A DNA stretch of 64,000 nucleotides, taken from NCBI RefSeq assembly GCF_033958435.1, contig NC_134144.1, forward strand, positions 14,935,510 to 14,999,509, given 5' to 3'. Numbering within the stretch: position 1 is the stretch's first letter; every line of letters starts with the position of its first letter. The notes beneath the pieces were generated by a model, which did not search any database, was not told the DNA's origin, and saw nothing but the letters and a program-made list of their open reading frames with translations. The DNA comes from Carettochelys insculpta (Eukaryota > Chordata > Testudines > Carettochelyidae). The translations under genes and the position numbers were made by a program. Shown here in pieces: positions 11,655-22,939 of this stretch.

Positions 11655-11975
11655 AGCTAGCCTCTGGCAAAAGACCTCCTGGATGCCCCCATTTGCACTA
11701 CAAAGATGTCTGCAAGAGAGACCTCAGAGAGGCAGACATCGAGCTGGACAACTGGGAAGAACTAGCAGACGACCGCGGCAGATGGAGGCAGGGGTTACAC
11801 AAGGGCCTTCAGAAGCGTGATCAGACAGCTAGCAGAGGAGAAGTGAGTGCACAGAAAGCACAATAAGGACTTGCCAGACACCCACCACATCTGCAAGAGA
11901 TGCAGCAAGGACTGTCACTCTCGTGTGGGTCTTCATAGTCACAGTAGACGCTATAAACGAAGCCCTCAAATGAAA
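11655..11975 (+). pseudogene. 3' end of a non-CR1 LINE ORF2 with zinc-finger-like motif
   Basis: The plus strand reads in frame from about 11690 as YKDVCKRDLREADIELDNWE, then ELADDRGRWRQGLHKGL (to about 11870). After a frame change it reads HICKRCSKDCHSRVGLHSHS (about 11886-11945). The CxxC followed by paired histidines is a zinc-finger-like motif found at the C terminus of some non-LTR retrotransposon polyproteins. The conserved 'DNWEELADDRGRWR' block upstream supports this reading. I cannot name the clade. The frame change and stops make it a pseudogene. An AT microsatellite at 12028 follows the likely 3' end. Confidence 0.6.
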
Positions 11976-12027
11976 CTATGAAGGGCGCGATCCATAGTCT
12001 ATGCAGACTGAAGGATGCCTACTGCAC

Positions 12028-12048
12028 TATATATATATATATATATAT
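12028..12048. repeat. (AT)n microsatellite
   Basis: About ten TA/AT dinucleotides, located just 3' of the LINE fragment. Confidence 0.9.
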
Positions 12049-12054
12049 GTAAAA

Positions 12055-12805
12055 TAATGGTGTGATTAGTGGTTTTACATTAAAACCTTCTTAATGATAA
12101 AACCACTAGTGACAAAGTCAAGCAACCAGAAATAATGAATCTGGTCCACCAAACTCCTGTGGTAAGCTAAAACATCATGAGGAAAAAAATAATACAGGGT
12201 TGGGTTACTTATTTCCCTTCCTGGTTTGTGACGCTGTGGGGAGTACACATCACAGTTTCAGACCTTCTTTGCAAACAGGAAGGCTAGAAACTTCACCTGG
12301 GGATCACTGCTCTGATTTAAACACAAGTGTTCACATGACTCCTGCAGCTGCGGCTTTAAGAAAACTGCCAAATATTATAAGATTTGTATTAAACTTTCAC
12401 AGCCAACAATGTAGCATTCACTTTGATGCAGCTGAAAGTTAGTGTCCAGGTTCTGCCAGTGTGAACTTTCATGAGCTGCCTTTCTGATGCAGAGGGATTA
12501 GTTGTATGGGTAGATACTCTAACAGCAGGGTTGTGGACACAGTAAGAGGACCTGAAAAATAGGGGGAGCAAAATTTGGCCATTAGATTTATTACTGTTTG
12601 TCTTTTGTGCTCCTAGTCTTCTACTCAAGCTGTTTCTGTTCCAATTGGATGGGGAAAATCCTGCTTGTAAAGAGATCTTCAACATTGTTTCATTGTTTCA
12701 AAGATCAACATTGTTTCCTTCCCATGTATCTCATTCATTTGCACCCTTAAAACAGTTACCCTGAGACTGGCTTGGCTGCCAGACTGTGACATGGTACAAG
12801 TTTGC
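12055..12805. other. No gene or recognised repeat
   Basis: No domain-bearing frame. The minus-strand frame at 12389-12685 has no recognised similarity. Confidence 0.4.
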
Positions 12806-12808
12806 AAG

Positions 12809-13245
12809 GCCAAAAAACTTGTCTACATCTACACTAGAAGGTTTTGTTGAGAAAAACCCACAGAGCGTCCACACTCCAAATGCGTTCTGTTGATGTACTG
12901 TTGACAGAACTCTGCACTTTTGTTGACAGCCTTCAGCCTCTGCCCCACGAAGCAGAACACCTTTCTCAACAGATTCTGTCAACCAGAAAAGCTCTGTGGA
13001 CACTCTGGAGGCCTTCTGTCGACAGACAGGGCTTCTGGGTCACCAGGCAGCCCTGTCTGCTGTACTTCTGGTTGACTGCTCTGTCAGGAGAGTGGCTGGA
13101 CAATCTATCTGGTCTCTGTAGACAGAGTGGATGGACAGAGCAATCCGCTTACATGTGTGGCTGTAATCCATCAACAGAAGTTTTGTCATAAGATTTCTTC
13201 CAACAGTAACTTCTGTCGACCGATCGTTGTAGTTAGGCACAGCCG
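12809..13245. mobile_element. TIR element rich in GTTGACAG motifs
   Basis: Begins near tgtctacatctacactagaa and ends near gttgtagttaggcacagcc, which is complementary to the family end. The interior has repeated ttctgttgatg, ctgttgacagaac and ctgtcgacagacag motifs, several of them self-complementary. It is related to the longer element at 36143-36974. The plus-strand frame 12844-13191 is a by-product of this repeat. Exact ends are uncertain by about 10 bp. Confidence 0.7.
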
Positions 13246-13249
13246 TATT

Positions 13250-15685
13250 CTCTTCTTGAGCTGTGGTTGCCCCCCAACTAGCAGTGCCTAGGGTCTACTG
13301 GAAGATCTGGGGGAGGATGGTGTGGCAAGTGCTTAAGTTAAATGCTTTGGCGTGTCTCCTGCTTCCCGCCTTTCAAATGTTTGCATTACGGCTTTTTAGT
13401 GCTTCTGAGCTCTTGTCACTGATCAAAAGGCCTTTGATGGTACCTCCACCATCGAGGCTGAAAAACAGATATATAAAAAAAAAAAAACCTTCAAGTGGGT
13501 CCCTGAGTTAAGTGAGGAAAGTCATTTAAGTATATAGTCAATGTAGTGATTGTGGAAGGTGCCAGACCGCAGGGGAGTCTGTGACCCTTTCTTTTGGGGA
13601 GAACTTCTGTGGTGCAACATGAAGGTAAATCTGGTACATGGAATGAGTTTTCTCATCTCAGGTGTGTCGGATTTGGCCCCCCAGCTACAGAACAGGGTTC
13701 CTGTGCCCCACCACCTTCCTGACTTGCAAGATCATCTGCTGAGAGTGCAATTTGTGAGGGGGAAAGGTAGATATAAATATCACTTTTCTGGCTGTTTTAA
13801 AAAGGCCTAGAACAAAATCCAAGGCAGACCCCTCCCAAAATTCATGGAGGCCGTTCATTAATGAAACAAAGAGATTTCAGTTGCAATTTGCCTGGAGCAG
13901 TTGTGACTTAATGGTTGAGAAGAAAAAGCTTTTTGTTGCCTAGTATTGGCCCCCACAGGTACGTGTTGTCCTGCTGAGGAGGCAGTTCAGATTCCTTATT
14001 AAGAGATGCCAACTGAGGATGAAATCTGCAGTTATAAAGAAGCAGCGCAAGGAGGAACAGGTTTTGAGACACCAGCAGTGGGACCCTGCTACTCTTGTAT
14101 GTTGTGGTGCACTGAGAGGGATTTGCAAGCCTGACTGACCAGCTCAGGGCACAAGCCTGGCCTGTGGGAGGCTAAGGTGGCCATATGCCCCTTTTGGCCT
14201 GGACTGTCCCTTTGCTAAGCCCTGTCTTAGCTGTACCAACTTTTGGCAAAACTGGGCATCTACCCCAAGTTGTTCTTGCCAACTAATCAAGAACAAACTG
14301 AACAAATGGCCAGTTTTGCCAAAGAATGGGGTGTGACCCCTAGCAGGGCACAGAGGAGTGTGTGTGTGTGGTGAGCAGCAATGCCAGACCTGTGCAGAAG
14401 AGACGTCTTAGCTGGACTGCCTGAGCAGCTCTCCCCGGGATGAGAGACAGGCCCTGAAGGAGGGGGAGAGGACTAACTTGGACTGGCTCTGTGCACCAGG
14501 GAAGGCTGGAAGGCTGGCCGAGTGAATGCAGGGGAGGTTCCAGCTGGCCCTATGCATGAAGTTAGCCAGAGAAGGTGGGTGGCTTGGTCTGGTCCTGCAC
14601 ACCAGAGAGGTTAAGGGGATCCCAGGCCAGGTCTGTGCAGTGTTCCGTTTTCCCCTTGGCAGTCTCAACTATGCAGACCACTTTGCTGTTGCACATGAGC
14701 CAGCAGTTGTCCTTATGCTCCTTCACCTGTATTGGCAATCTGCTGGTTCACTGTGAAGCAGTGGGAGAAGATCCCCTTCCCTGGGGATGCCAGGCACACA
14801 TGGAAGTTTGCTGAAGACGAGGCTTTGCCCGCTAGGGCTGCTTGAATTGTCTTTAGCTCAGGACTGCACTTGAGGCACTCAATGTGACAAATTGTTGATA
14901 ATATATCCAAATTTTGCTTTGTGGTCCCAATCCAGGCAGCTGCACCTAATGCCCCCTCTAGGGTCATTCAAGGGCACACCCATTTTTAGGGCTCCCCCCA
15001 CTGTCACCTCTCTTGGGTGGAGACCCACCTCTTTCCTTTTCCTAGCTGGCTTTTCCAGGATGCCTAAATGTGTTACCCCCAGCAAGCCAGACTGGCTGAA
15101 GAGGCCAGCATCTGCATGTCACTCTTCAAAGGCTGTGGCCAGAGTAAGTGACCATTCAGGCCTTTCTAAGGAAGCATGCTTGTTCTTGAGATGGAAACAA
15201 TGAAAATCCCCACCCTCCTGTTAACAGCTTACCAGAGTCGCCCTTCAATCTTGTTGGGCCTCCTTAAACTTTGTCCTTCCAATCCTTTCCAAGAAGGCTT
15301 GGCCCCCCTCATGGATTGGTGGTCCTGTCTGTTTGGATCAGAGCGAAGGCCCTGAGTCAGTTTAAACTCAGGCTATTTATCCAAGTCCATTCCTTGTCTA
15401 TTGATCTCTGGAAAATCCATTATGAGCCAGTCTAGGTGGCTGTATGTCTTCAGAGGTGTTACAACTCAAGTGCATTTAACCAATATCCTCTGGCCCCCAC
15501 CAACCTGTTCTCAGTTCCTGGAGGGCTATGGTTACCTTTCCCTTGGGATGACCTGCAATCCCCGGCATATAATGATACATAAACTTAACACAGTAAGATC
15601 TCTGAGACTGCCACATTGTTCACAGGAGACACTTGGATCATTATTACATCACTATACAGCTAGAGTAACATCATTGATTGAGTGG
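13250..15685. other. No gene seen; one perfect inverted repeat
   Basis: No coding exon is visible. There is a poly-A run at about 13475-13488 and a short TG run at 14358-14370. A perfect 14-bp inverted repeat lies at 14242-14255 and 14310-14323 (tttggcaaaactgg and its complement). Several open frames at 14408-15203 lack any domain. Confidence 0.4.
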
Positions 15686-15690
15686 AGCTA

Positions 15691-15962
15691 GGGCTACACT
15701 ATGGTTTCGATTTCGAGATACATTTGTATCCCGAAATAGAAACCAGGTGGCCAAACTCTGTGCTTAAAATAGCAGGGCTCATTGGAGCACAGTGTTTCAT
15801 TCCCAGTAACCCTTGTTATATGAGGGCTGCTGGGAAGTTTGAAATAGCCCCTTATTTTGAACCTTGGTGCAGTGTAGCCTGCACCAAGTTCAAAACAAAG
15901 TAGCTTGGAATAACTTCCGCAAATTGTGTAAGTTATTTCAAGCTAGCACTACAATGTAGCCC
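15691..15962. mobile_element. TIR element, 272 bp
   Basis: Starts gggctacactatggtttcg and ends cactacaatgtagccc, so the outer ends are complementary. The flanks read CTA and TAG. The interior contains family 'tttcgagatac' and 'gaaata' motifs. No protein. Confidence 0.75.
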
Positions 15963-16478
15963 TAGTGTGGGTTAGTGAGAATCTGAACCAGTACATACCA
16001 CAGAGCTTGTCAAAAACCAGAGTTTCAGTTCTGTAGGAAATTATAATACTTTGGGCCAGAGCTGGGGAGAGTCATTCGAAATAGGAACAAAAATATGAAG
16101 TTTGAAACTTCCTGCAAAATGAAAATTCAGACAAAACTTGGTTTAATTTAAGTTTGGCCTGTTTTCGTATTAAATATATTACATACTTATATGATATATT
16201 CATAACATAATATAAAAGTATAAATGAAACATTTTGCTACAATGTAATACTTTGATTTCTTTCTGTCTACATTTCATCAAATCTGAGATGTTCCCACAAA
16301 TGTTTAGATTTCAAGAAAACAGCATTTTTCAACAGAAGATTCTTCCATCAAAAATATTTTCACCAGCTCCACTGTCCAGTTGCAGTGATCAGAATGTGGC
16401 TCAGTACCTTCAACATTATCCCCAGAAGCTTTTTGTTCTTTGATTGACTTATGCTTGGATGTCATGAATGCCATTTCT

Positions 16479-16509
16479 TCCCCTCTCCCCTCTCCCCTCT
16501 CCCCTGCCC
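16479..16509. repeat. (CCCTCT)n microsatellite
   Basis: Tandem cccctctcccctctcccctc units lie 50 bp upstream of the telomeric block. Confidence 0.8.
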
Positions 16510-16559
16510 TGTCCTCTTGTATTGTGTACATTAAGCCTTTGTGGTCATTTTGGAAACTA

Positions 16560-16589
16560 CCCTAACCCTAATCCTAACCCTAACCCTAA
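16560..16589. repeat. Interstitial telomeric repeat (CCCTAA)5
   Basis: Thirty bases made of five CCCTAA hexamers, with one C-to-T change in the third unit. This is the vertebrate telomere repeat on its C-rich strand. It sits inside ordinary repeat-rich sequence, not at a chromosome end. Confidence 0.9.
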
Positions 16590-16599
16590 GGGTTCTGTC

Positions 16600-17885
16600 A
16601 GACAGAACTTCTGCCTTAAAGACCCTTCATGCCCTGTTGTATGATAGGTTCCACCAAGTTGTATCCCCTCACAAAAAACATTTCCCCTTCAGGCACTGGT
16701 GTTGGGCACTGAATTTGATTGTTGCTTGTGGGAATTCCCAGCTCTCTTCATGGTCTTTCCTTCTACCAGCAACGGTCAGTTGGCTCTCAGGGATCAACTT
16801 GAGATGCAATGAGCCTGTTTGTCAGAGATGCTGAGCCCCACACCTCCATTTAAAGTCAACAGAAGGCACAAGTGCTCGGTGCTTCTGCAATCAGGCCCAA
16901 AGTGCCTTAAGATGGACATCCAGAACCTGAAGCCCCTCAAAGCCTAGTAAAGTATTTTCTGACCTGGTAGACAGTTCTTGTTTACAGGTGATTCTATCAA
17001 CTTCCTCCTTCCTCCCATCTTCCCCTACTTGTTTCAGCTGGAGTCTGCTACCCTTGATCATACTGAGGAGATCCTGGCTCCTCAAGCAGCTCTACTGATC
17101 TGTCAATGAAGAGTAAGGTGTACTGGGCATAAGAGAGGCTATCTCCCTCAGGCGCTCCAATTTCATAGTGCTTGGACCTACCCAAGCTAGCCTTGACCTA
17201 CCAGTTCAAAGCTGACTCCAGTAAAGGTAGCAGTGGCCTGCCTGGGACCTTGAGGGTTTAGATATGTGAATATCCACCACCTGTGTTGCTATCCATTCTG
17301 TTGCTGTCTCGCTGCTGCTGTTACTGTAGCTAGATCTGATCTGGCCAGCTTGGGTGCGACCCTATTGCTGCAATCATGCCTCATGCATGCAGTGCAGCTG
17401 TGTCCCTTTCTCTTGTCCAAGCTGGCTGCTCCTGGATTCTGCTACTGTGTGCAGCCCTTAGCAGACCCAGAGCCCTGCAGTCTGAAGAAGACATGATTGC
17501 ACATTGAAGGAAAGGGTATTAGGTGTCTGACCTCTATTTACACCAGCTGCAGATGGGGCTTCTTTCTTCTTAATATGGACGTGTCTGCAAATAATTTGAG
17601 GCCTTTTTCTTCTGTCGCCATAGACTCTATGGAATTTAATTACTAAGCTTTATTTTCCCCTTCCCCATTTACTCCACCATTTGTTTTATGCAGAAAAAAA
17701 CACTCCCTCCAGTTGCCCACCCCAAACAGAAACCTCTTTGTGGCAATACCAGTCACAATAAGATTTTTGTTAAAGTAAACTAGCACCAAATGAAAAAATA
17801 ATGCATATCCATGAGCCAATGCATTTCAGAAAGCCAGCTCTTAAATTCCAGTAGTTTGGCTCCCCTCTCTGTGGTGTAGTATAAT
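16600..17885. other. No gene seen; one ancient repeat core
   Basis: At about 16850-16935 a decayed ancient repeat core is visible ('cggtgcttctgcaatcaggc'). The remainder shows no repeat or exon I can support. Confidence 0.4.
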
Positions 17886-17888
17886 TAG

Positions 17889-18635
17889 GTAAGCCAAAAA
17901 AGAGTTGGAAGAACAACTAGCAGAAGACACACAAACTAACAACAAAACCATTTTTAAGTACATGAGAAGCAGAAAGCCTGCCAAATGATCAGTGGGGTCA
18001 CTGGCTGATCAAGCCACTAAAGGAGCGCTCCAGGAAGACAGTCTTTGTGGAGAAGCTAAATGAATGCTCCACATTGGACTGCACTGCAGAGGATGTGAGG
18101 GAGGTTCCCAGGCCTGAGCATGGTAATAAATCTGAGGAACTCTCCCAGACCAAGTTGTCAATAGAGAGGTTTTAAAACAAATTGGTGAAAAATTAAGTAG
18201 CTATGAGTCACAAGCACCAGATGGTGTTCACCCAAGAGTTCTGAAAGAACTCAAATATGAAACTGGAGAACTACTAACCATGGTATCTAGCCTATTGCTC
18301 AACTCGATTTCTGTACCAGATTAGTGGAGGTTAGCTAATGTAATGTTGACTTTAAAAAAAAAAAAGGCTTCGGAGGTGATCCTGGCACTCACAGGCTGGA
18401 AATCTTAACTTCAGTGCTGGGCAAATTGGTTGAAACTATAGGAAAGAACAGAATGATCAGATAAATATATGTTGGAGAAGAGTAAACACAAATTTGGTGA
18501 GACATGATTTATGTTTATAAAACTATTAGAACTCTGAGGGGGTCAACAAGCATGTGGACAAGAGGCATCCAATGGTTACAGTGTACTTTGACTTTCAGAA
18601 AAACCATTGTCTAGGTCTCCCACCGAGGAATCTTA
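17889..18635 (+). pseudogene. CR1 LINE ORF2, left half, interrupted
   Basis: Decayed CR1 on the plus strand. It covers the endonuclease-to-RT linker and the first RT motifs; for example 'gatggtgttcacccaagagt', the 'ctgaaagaactcaaatatga' block and 'gactttcagaaaaaccattg', which encodes the DFQK motif region. Several frameshifts, stops and a poly-A expansion (about 18352-18364) break the frame. The copy halts at 18635, where a 767-bp TIR element is inserted, and resumes at 19403. It cannot make functional reverse transcriptase. Confidence 0.8.
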
Positions 18636-19402
18636 GGCTACATCTATAATATGAGATAAATTTGATTTTATTAAAATTGATTTTGTAACGCTGGGTTTTA
18701 TAAATTTGAATTTGAGTATTCTCAGTTCCCTGCAAAGTCCTGACAAAGTTGAGTTAGTGCTGCCACACTAAATCACCAAACATCGACTGTTGCAGCAGTG
18801 CATTGTAGGAACCTATCCCACAGTTCCCTCAGCCCCGTAGCATTCTGGGTTTTTTTTTTTTGCTGGTACAGTATGGGGAAAAAATGCCCCCCAGGTGGTT
18901 GTGGGTATGTGATGTCAACTTCCCACATTGCATTGCCCTCATTCCCCTCCCCTGGAAAGCAAATGGCCATTTTTTCAGAAGGAGACTTCTGACCTGGCGA
19001 CAGCCAGCCCCCAAAAATCTTTGCTGCAGGGGGAAGAGTTCCTCCCAGGTGACAGCCAGCCCCTGAAATCTTAAATTTGTGGGCTTTCTGTTAACTTACT
19101 TCCTGTTCACCTGGAAAGCATCGGAGATGCAACCATCCAGAATGGACAAGGGTGGGGCATTGTGGGATACATGTGGATCTCCTCTGGAGGCCAGTAAAAC
19201 TGGTTTAAACAGAAGTTGTTTCCACACACCCATTAATCCGATCACTTACATTGGAACTTCCTGTTAATTCCACTTGGGTTGTTGGAGTAAGAATATCAGC
19301 TGTAGTGCTCCCTAAATTTGAAATTTGATGTGTGAACAGTCACAACTTAAAATCGAGCTAAGTGCCTTAGATGCAAATTTCTGCTGTAGCGTAGACGAAG
19401 CC
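18636..19402. mobile_element. TIR element, 767 bp, nested in CR1
   Basis: Left end ggctacatctataatatgag, right end gtagcgtagacgaagcc, whose complement is ggcttcgtctacgctac. The interior 'atcccacagttccctcagcc' and 'gtagcattctgggt' match a family I know from turtles. The left flank is TTA; the right copy of the duplication is decayed. It has no transposase frame, so it is a non-autonomous copy. PIF/Harbinger is my best guess of class. Confidence 0.78.
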
Positions 19403-19616
19403 AAACACAAAGCAGACAGTCGTGGGACAATAAGGAAGGTCCTCTGGTGGCTCAGAACTTAAAGGTAGGAAACAAAGGACAGGATACGTGGTTTGTTTTC
19501 ACAATGGAAAGAGAGAAACTGCCTTGGGACTAGCACAGCTCCATGCGTTAATAAACGAGGGAAAAGAGGTTGCCACCCAGGTGGCAAAGTTGTCAGACAA
19601 CACAAAATTTCTCAAG
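19403..19616 (+). pseudogene. CR1 LINE ORF2, right half after insertion
   Basis: Continues the CR1 at 17889-18635. It has 'gacagtcgtgggacaataag', 'gaaggtcctctggtgg' and 'ggaaacaaaggacaggatac', then 'gtggcaaagttgtcagacaa', which corresponds to the region of the (F/Y)ADD active site and is now mutated. It ends near 19616. Confidence 0.7.
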
Positions 19617-19619
19617 CCA

Positions 19620-21718
19620 GGTTTTGTCTTCACTGTCTTGTCAGTCTGGCTAGACACCTGTAAAGTTTGTACATTTATCATGCAAGACCCTTAAATTAGC
19701 AGAGTGCTGAAATTTGCCCTTTTGACCTCTGTGTACAGTCCGAGTGCTGGTGATAGTTTTTCAAGTTGCTAATATCCTACTTACAACAGCATGATTTCCC
19801 CAGCGGCAGAGTGCACAGACCATCTCTTGCAGACAAAACAATAGTTTTTACCTTGTGAAGTACAGCTCAGAACCTCAGGAGTCTGCGGTTCCATTTGCAG
19901 GCGAGCAGAGGTGGCCTGAGTTGGAATGCCCAGATCCAGGGTTTTGGAAGTGCAGCTCCCCATCTGAACTTTGATGCTCTCACCTGTTTCTACAGGTGAA
20001 AATGACTAGGCATCCTGTTAGGCATTAATAATCTGATCCAAAGCCCACTGACAACTATAGGGGACTTTAGACCAGGCCCTAACAGACTGTGGATGTGATT
20101 AGACATAGGGGCCATACATTTTAAAATCCATGTTATTGCATCCTTGGGAGTTCTAGGAATCTAAAACAGTGAGGCAAAATCTGCTTGGGTTTTTTCCTTC
20201 TCCTTAATTCTGGCCTTGAGTGAATCCCCCTTTAAAATAAGATTAGGATAAGAAATAAGAAAGGATATTGAGATCCTAGCGATTCAGGCCTGGTGCTGAT
20301 TGCCTGGTCCTGCTATTTTCTGTGCCCCAAGGTGCAGCCCACCCTATGCATGAGCCAGTAGCAGACTATTCTGGTCAACAGAATGTGGTGAGGTGGCAGG
20401 AGAGAGTGGTCTAAGCTTGAGATCCAGAGCACCAAAGGTTGGCCCAGATTCTCCATTGTTTTGGAGTTGCTTTACAGCACGCTGCTGGCAGGTAGAAGCC
20501 CTAAAGCTAGAGGAGCAGCCTATGGGAAATTTTCTCACACACGGGATTTTAGTATGTGTAGAGGGGCCTTAGTAATTCCTATACCATCCCGTTTCCCTGT
20601 GGAAAAGGATATTGGAGGGGGAAAAAGGCGTGTGGCTCAAAGGTCCCTGTCCCACCTGTTGTAATGAAACCTGAGGGTCCTAGTATCTAATGCACATTAG
20701 AGCAGCCTTTGGGCTTCTGTAACCTGTGCTTGGGTATTGGCAGGGCACAGAGAAGCATCGAGGAGGGTGTGGGGGTGGGCGGAGGAGAGATCAAAGTGTC
20801 TTTAAAGCTACCTTCACATACAGTCATACGTGTTCAGGCTCAAAACTCCAGTGAACAGTGACTAGTTAACAATGAACTACACGTGTTCCTGGGACAAGGA
20901 TTTGGGCAAAATAAAACTTCATGCTAAAACAACTGCCCTAATCCTCACTTGTGTTAGCTGCAGCTAACTGGAAGTTGTTACTTTATTATCAGTAGAGACC
21001 ACTCCAGGGTTACACTCACATTTTTATGAAATGCTACCACTGGCTTAAAGGAAAAAGGAGGAACTAGCTTTCAAACGCACACCCCACACACTCATACCCT
21101 CCTGCAGTCTCTCACTTACACAGATGAACTCACGCAGGTGAAGAGTTGTGTAGAGATAGCAAAGGAAGCCAAGGCATGGTGGATCCATGGCACTGGACTG
21201 TAGTCATGAATCCAGGGTAGTGAGCTGATCATCCAATTCCCTTGTCAGCTTGTTCTCTTCTCAGCGTAGTACTTAGGAGCAGTCAGAACCATCCATCCAG
21301 GGAAGAGGGTGAGGGGCCAAAGGTCAGGACCCTGGCCCACCTCCTGCCTCCCCAGCTGGCTAAGACTAACCCCTGCAGAGTGGTGATGGCAAGGACTCCC
21401 AACCCTGTAGCTTTGCACCCATCTTTTTATATATTTTAGTCCATAGCTTTTGTCCTGTCCCACTGTTCCAGGACCCTGTATGACCATCAGTAGGTGGTCA
21501 AGTAGTAGGTGGGAGTTTGATCCTCTTTTGATGGGACCTCTTTCTTTTTCTTAGGTCAGTTCTTTCACTGGGCTCAGCTCCTATTGTTTTGTGGCCATGA
21601 AAGTACTGCTGGCAGTTGGTTGTCCAGACAGGCTGACTTCCAGGACTGATTCCCTCGCACACTTCACACTTTCCTCATACACCTAAAGGAAAGATCACTT
21701 CAGAGAAAGCAATTTCTT
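19620..21718. other. No gene seen
   Basis: A repeated motif, gcacattagagcagcc, sits at about 20690 and recurs near 24297 and 35675. Open frames here are short and domain-free. Confidence 0.4.
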
Positions 21719-22375
21719 ATCATACAATCCTAGGGCTGGAAGGGACCTCAGGAGGTCATTGAGTCCAGCCCCTTGCCTAAAGCAGGATCAACCCCAACTA
21801 AATCATCCCAGCCAGGGCTTTGTCAAGCCAGGACTTAAACCTCTAGGGATGGAGATTCCAGAGATTCACCACCCTCCTAGTGAAATGTTTTTTTCCTAAT
21901 ATCCAGCCAAGACAACACTACTGTAACTTGAGACCATTGCTCCTTGTTCTGCCATCTGACATTATTGAGAACATCCTCTTTAGAACCCCTCTTCAGGAAG
22001 CTGAAGGCTTCTGTCAAATTGCCCCTCTTCTCTTCTCTTCTCTTCTCTTCTCTTCTCTTCTCTTCTGCAAAGTAAATTAGCTCATAGTCACATGCTTCAG
22101 CCCCTTAATTATTTTGGTTGTCCTACACTGGACCCTCTCCAATGCATCCACATCCTTTTTATAATGGACAGGAGGCAGAACTGGATGCAGTACTCCAGAT
22201 ATCGCCCCACCAATGCCGAATAACGGGGAATAATAACCTTTCTAGATCGGCTGGAAATGGTACTTCTTATGCACCCCAACATGCCATTCGCCTTCTCGGC
22301 TGCAAGGACACTGTTGACTCATATCCAGCCTCTCATCCACTGTAATCCTCAGGTCCTTTTGCAAATGAACTGCCA
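21719..22375 (-). mobile_element. CR1 LINE, second subfamily, antisense
   Basis: The 3' end is at the left: 'atcctagggctggaagggac' is the complement of the common CR1 3' tail. The copy runs through the 3' UTR and C-terminal ORF2 complement ('ttgtcctacactggaccctc', about 22118-22137, and 'gcagtactccagatatcgcc') and breaks off near 22375. It contains the pentamer microsatellite at 22026-22066. The coding frame is destroyed. Confidence 0.85.
22026..22066. repeat. (TCTTC)n microsatellite inside a CR1
   Basis: About eight pure TCTTC pentamers, placed where CR1 copies have a single 'cccctctt' block. It probably expanded after insertion. Confidence 0.9.
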
Positions 22376-22843
22376 GGATTTCCTACAGACTTATGGTAAT
22401 TATAAACAATTTGCTACTAACTTATAATACTTGATGCAGAACTAGCAGCTGCTACAAAACAAAGCTGACAAAATTACAGGACTTAAAACCAGCAATGACT
22501 GAAAGGTACAGAACCTACATCTGCATTGTACTGGACTGAGCAGAGGCTTTGCACAACAGAAGGCCACAGGCAGCCTCATCTGGACTTCAATAACAATGCA
22601 CAATGTGAACTATGCAGCAGAGGTGAAGCAGCAGTGAAACCCCAAAGCCCATGGAGAGTATCGTGGCTCCTGGGGTCTGCCACAGGAATCTCTGGCAGAG
22701 AGTCAGTGTCCGCTCGGGGAATCACAGATGAGTTTAGACAACAAGGAAGTGCAGCAGAAAGATGAGGCTAGAGCTAAGAGGCCCGTTCTATGTATTGGGA
22801 GTGCAAACCGCCAGAAGCAGCACAGTACTGATGAGCAAGCAGG

Positions 22844-22936
22844 GCAAGATACGGACACAGACAAAAGCCCATTCTGGGCCTCGTGGTGAGGCAAGATAGG
22901 GACACGGACAAAAGCCCATTCTGGGCCTCATGGTGA
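22844..22936. repeat. 47-bp tandem duplication
   Basis: Two adjacent units start at 22844 and 22891 (gcaagatacggacacag and gcaagatagggacacgg). Each ends with 'cattctgggcctcgtggtga' or 'cattctgggcctcatggtga'. They differ at only a few positions, so the duplication is recent. Confidence 0.9.
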
Positions 22937-22939
22937 CCT

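Noticed and set aside
22026..22066. Regular spacing suggestive of a CRISPR-like array
   Set aside because: A pure pentamer microsatellite with no spacers; the DNA is vertebrate.
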